From NCBI RefSeq assembly GCF_004138495.1, contig NZ_ML142872.1, forward strand, positions 1 to 5,081: a DNA stretch of 5,081 bases, read 5' to 3'. Position numbers and translations under genes: made by a program. A model generated the notes under the pieces. The model had not been told where the DNA came from. It saw nothing but the letters and a program-made list of their open reading frames with translations, and did no database searches. Positions 4,278 to 5,081 of this stretch are shown here, in pieces (within the stretch, counting starts at the first letter, position 1; every line of letters starts with the position of its first letter). Origin of the DNA: Phytoactinopolyspora endophytica (GTDB lineage Bacteria > Actinomycetota > Actinomycetes > Jiangellales > Jiangellaceae).

Positions 4278-5081
4278 CACGCGGCTGACGACTCGTGTGC
4301 TCAACCGGACGTTGCTCGCCCGGCAGTTGCTGCTGGAGCGGAAGGAGCGTGCCGCCGAGGACGTGATCGAGCACCTGGTCGGCCTCCAGGCTCAGAATCC
4401 GTTGGACCCTCACTACGCCCTATGGGCGCGCCTCACGGGCTTCGATCCCGATGAGCTGGATCAGCTGCTGCTCAGCCGGCAGACGCTGCGGTGCTGGCCG
4501 ATGCGGAGGACCGTCCACCTGGTCACGGCACCCGACGCCAAGGTCTTGCTGCCGCTGACAAGGCCGGTCGCGGAGCGCACTCTGCGCGGTGGCTTCCGCC
4601 GCCAGCTCGAGGGATTGGACCTCGGCGAGGTCGCGGCCGTCGGGCGGAAGCTGCTCGAAGTAGAGCCCAGGACCAGGGGTGAGCTCATCCCGCACCTGGC
4701 GCAGCGTTGGCCGGACTGGGACCGGCAGGCACTCGGCTACGCGGCGACCATCCCGTTGCCGCTGGTGCAGGTTCCGCCGCGCGGACTGTGGGGGCAGCGC
4801 GGCAAGGCCGTGCTGACGCCCGCGGACACCTGGCTGGGCGAACCGCTGGACAACGATCCAGCTCCGGACGGCATCGTATTGCGCTACCTCGCCGCCTTCG
4901 GGCCCGCCAGCAACTCCGACATCCGTACCTGGTCCGGCTTGACGGGAATTCGGGAGGTGACCGAACGGCTGCGCCCACGCCTGCGGACCTTTCAGGACGA
5001 GAACGGACGTGAGCTGTTCGACCTCCCCGACGCGCCCCTCAGTGAGGCCGATGTGGAGGCGCCTCCGCGGTTCCTGCCGGA
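4273..5081 (+). CDS. Winged-helix HTH_42 protein, AlkZ-like DNA glycosylase family (3' end outside window)
   Basis: An open frame of 269 codons runs to the window edge; family members are usually about 360-400 residues, so roughly a quarter to a third is missing. The protein belongs to the COG3214 / HTH_42 winged-helix family, whose characterised members AlkZ (Streptomyces azinomycin self-resistance) and E. coli YcaQ are DNA glycosylases that release bulky alkylated bases and unhook interstrand crosslinks. Visible family features in order are GLQAQNP at 37-43, with the catalytic-type Gln39-x-Gln41; CWPMRRTVHLV at 74-84, where relatives usually have MRGTLH; a winged-helix segment TRGELIPHLAQRW at about 134-146; LVQVPPRGLWG at 164-174; and YLAAFGPASNSDIRTWSGL at 205-223. 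The Gln positions nearly equal Gln37/Gln39 of AlkZ, which supports ATG 4273 as the start. An in-frame TGA at 4267-4269 rules out any earlier start. The substrate is not readable, and no biosynthetic genes are visible nearby. Confidence 0.85.
   Translation, partial: MTTRLTTRVLNRTLLARQLLLERKERAAEDVIEHLVGLQAQNPLDPHYALWARLTGFDPDELDQLLLSRQTLRCWPMRRTVHLVTAPDAKVLLPLTRPVAERTLRGGFRRQLEGLDLGEVAAVGRKLLEVEPRTRGELIPHLAQRWPDWDRQALGYAATIPLPLVQVPPRGLWGQRGKAVLTPADTWLGEPLDNDPAPDGIVLRYLAAFGPASNSDIRTWSGLTGIREVTERLRPRLRTFQDENGRELFDLPDAPLSEADVEAPPRFLP

Noticed and set aside
4266..4454. 62-codon plus-strand frame starting at ATG 4266
   Set aside because: It overlaps the AlkZ-like gene in another frame, shows no family resemblance, and the frame from 4273 carries clear conserved motifs.

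Overview
The window looks like chromosome of a high-GC Gram-positive bacterium (Actinomycetota). Four things point there: strong G/C preference at third codon positions, frequent GTG starts, several genes with no Shine-Dalgarno sequence but a promoter placed for a leaderless transcript, and a DUF222/HNH (13E12-repeat family) gene with a mycobacterial-type LexA box. I cannot name the genus safely; Mycobacteriales or Pseudonocardiales would fit.

Layout. Positions 1-112 hold the C-terminal end of an ISL3-family transposase, followed by a probable right inverted repeat ending near 142. Only about 37 bases later, on the same strand, starts an alpha/beta hydrolase of the proline iminopeptidase type (180-1022). 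Facing it on the minus strand is a tight two-gene unit, RNase HI (rnhA, 2141-1680) followed after three bases by a GNAT acetyltransferase (1676-1113). A 131-base divergent region separates rnhA from a plus-strand DUF222/HNH endonuclease-like gene (2273-3733). A strong palindromic hairpin (3737-3775) separates that gene from a convergent small GlsB/YeaQ-type membrane protein (4050-3787). After another divergent gap comes a winged-helix protein of the HTH_42 / AlkZ-like DNA glycosylase family (4273 to the window edge, 3' end missing). That last gene is open at the window end but has 269 uninterrupted codons.

How it may fit together. Three of the six complete or near-complete genes act on nucleic acids: RNase HI on RNA:DNA hybrids, a DUF222/HNH protein, and an AlkZ-like glycosylase. 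The clearest regulatory signal is at the DUF222 gene. A good -35/-10 promoter has its predicted transcription start at the ATG, and a 10-of-12 match to the mycobacterial SOS box (TCGAAC-N4-GTTCGA) covers the end of the -10, the start site and the first codons. The AlkZ-like gene has a comparable arrangement with an unrelated perfect inverted repeat over its start codon. I see no clearly new multi-gene system. The best leads are the start-codon operators, a Cys/His/Asp-rich insertion in the DUF222/HNH protein with an altered zinc knuckle, and the identity of the AlkZ-like enzyme.

No stretch over 300 bases lacks a gene. I found no tRNA, rRNA, CRISPR array or riboswitch.
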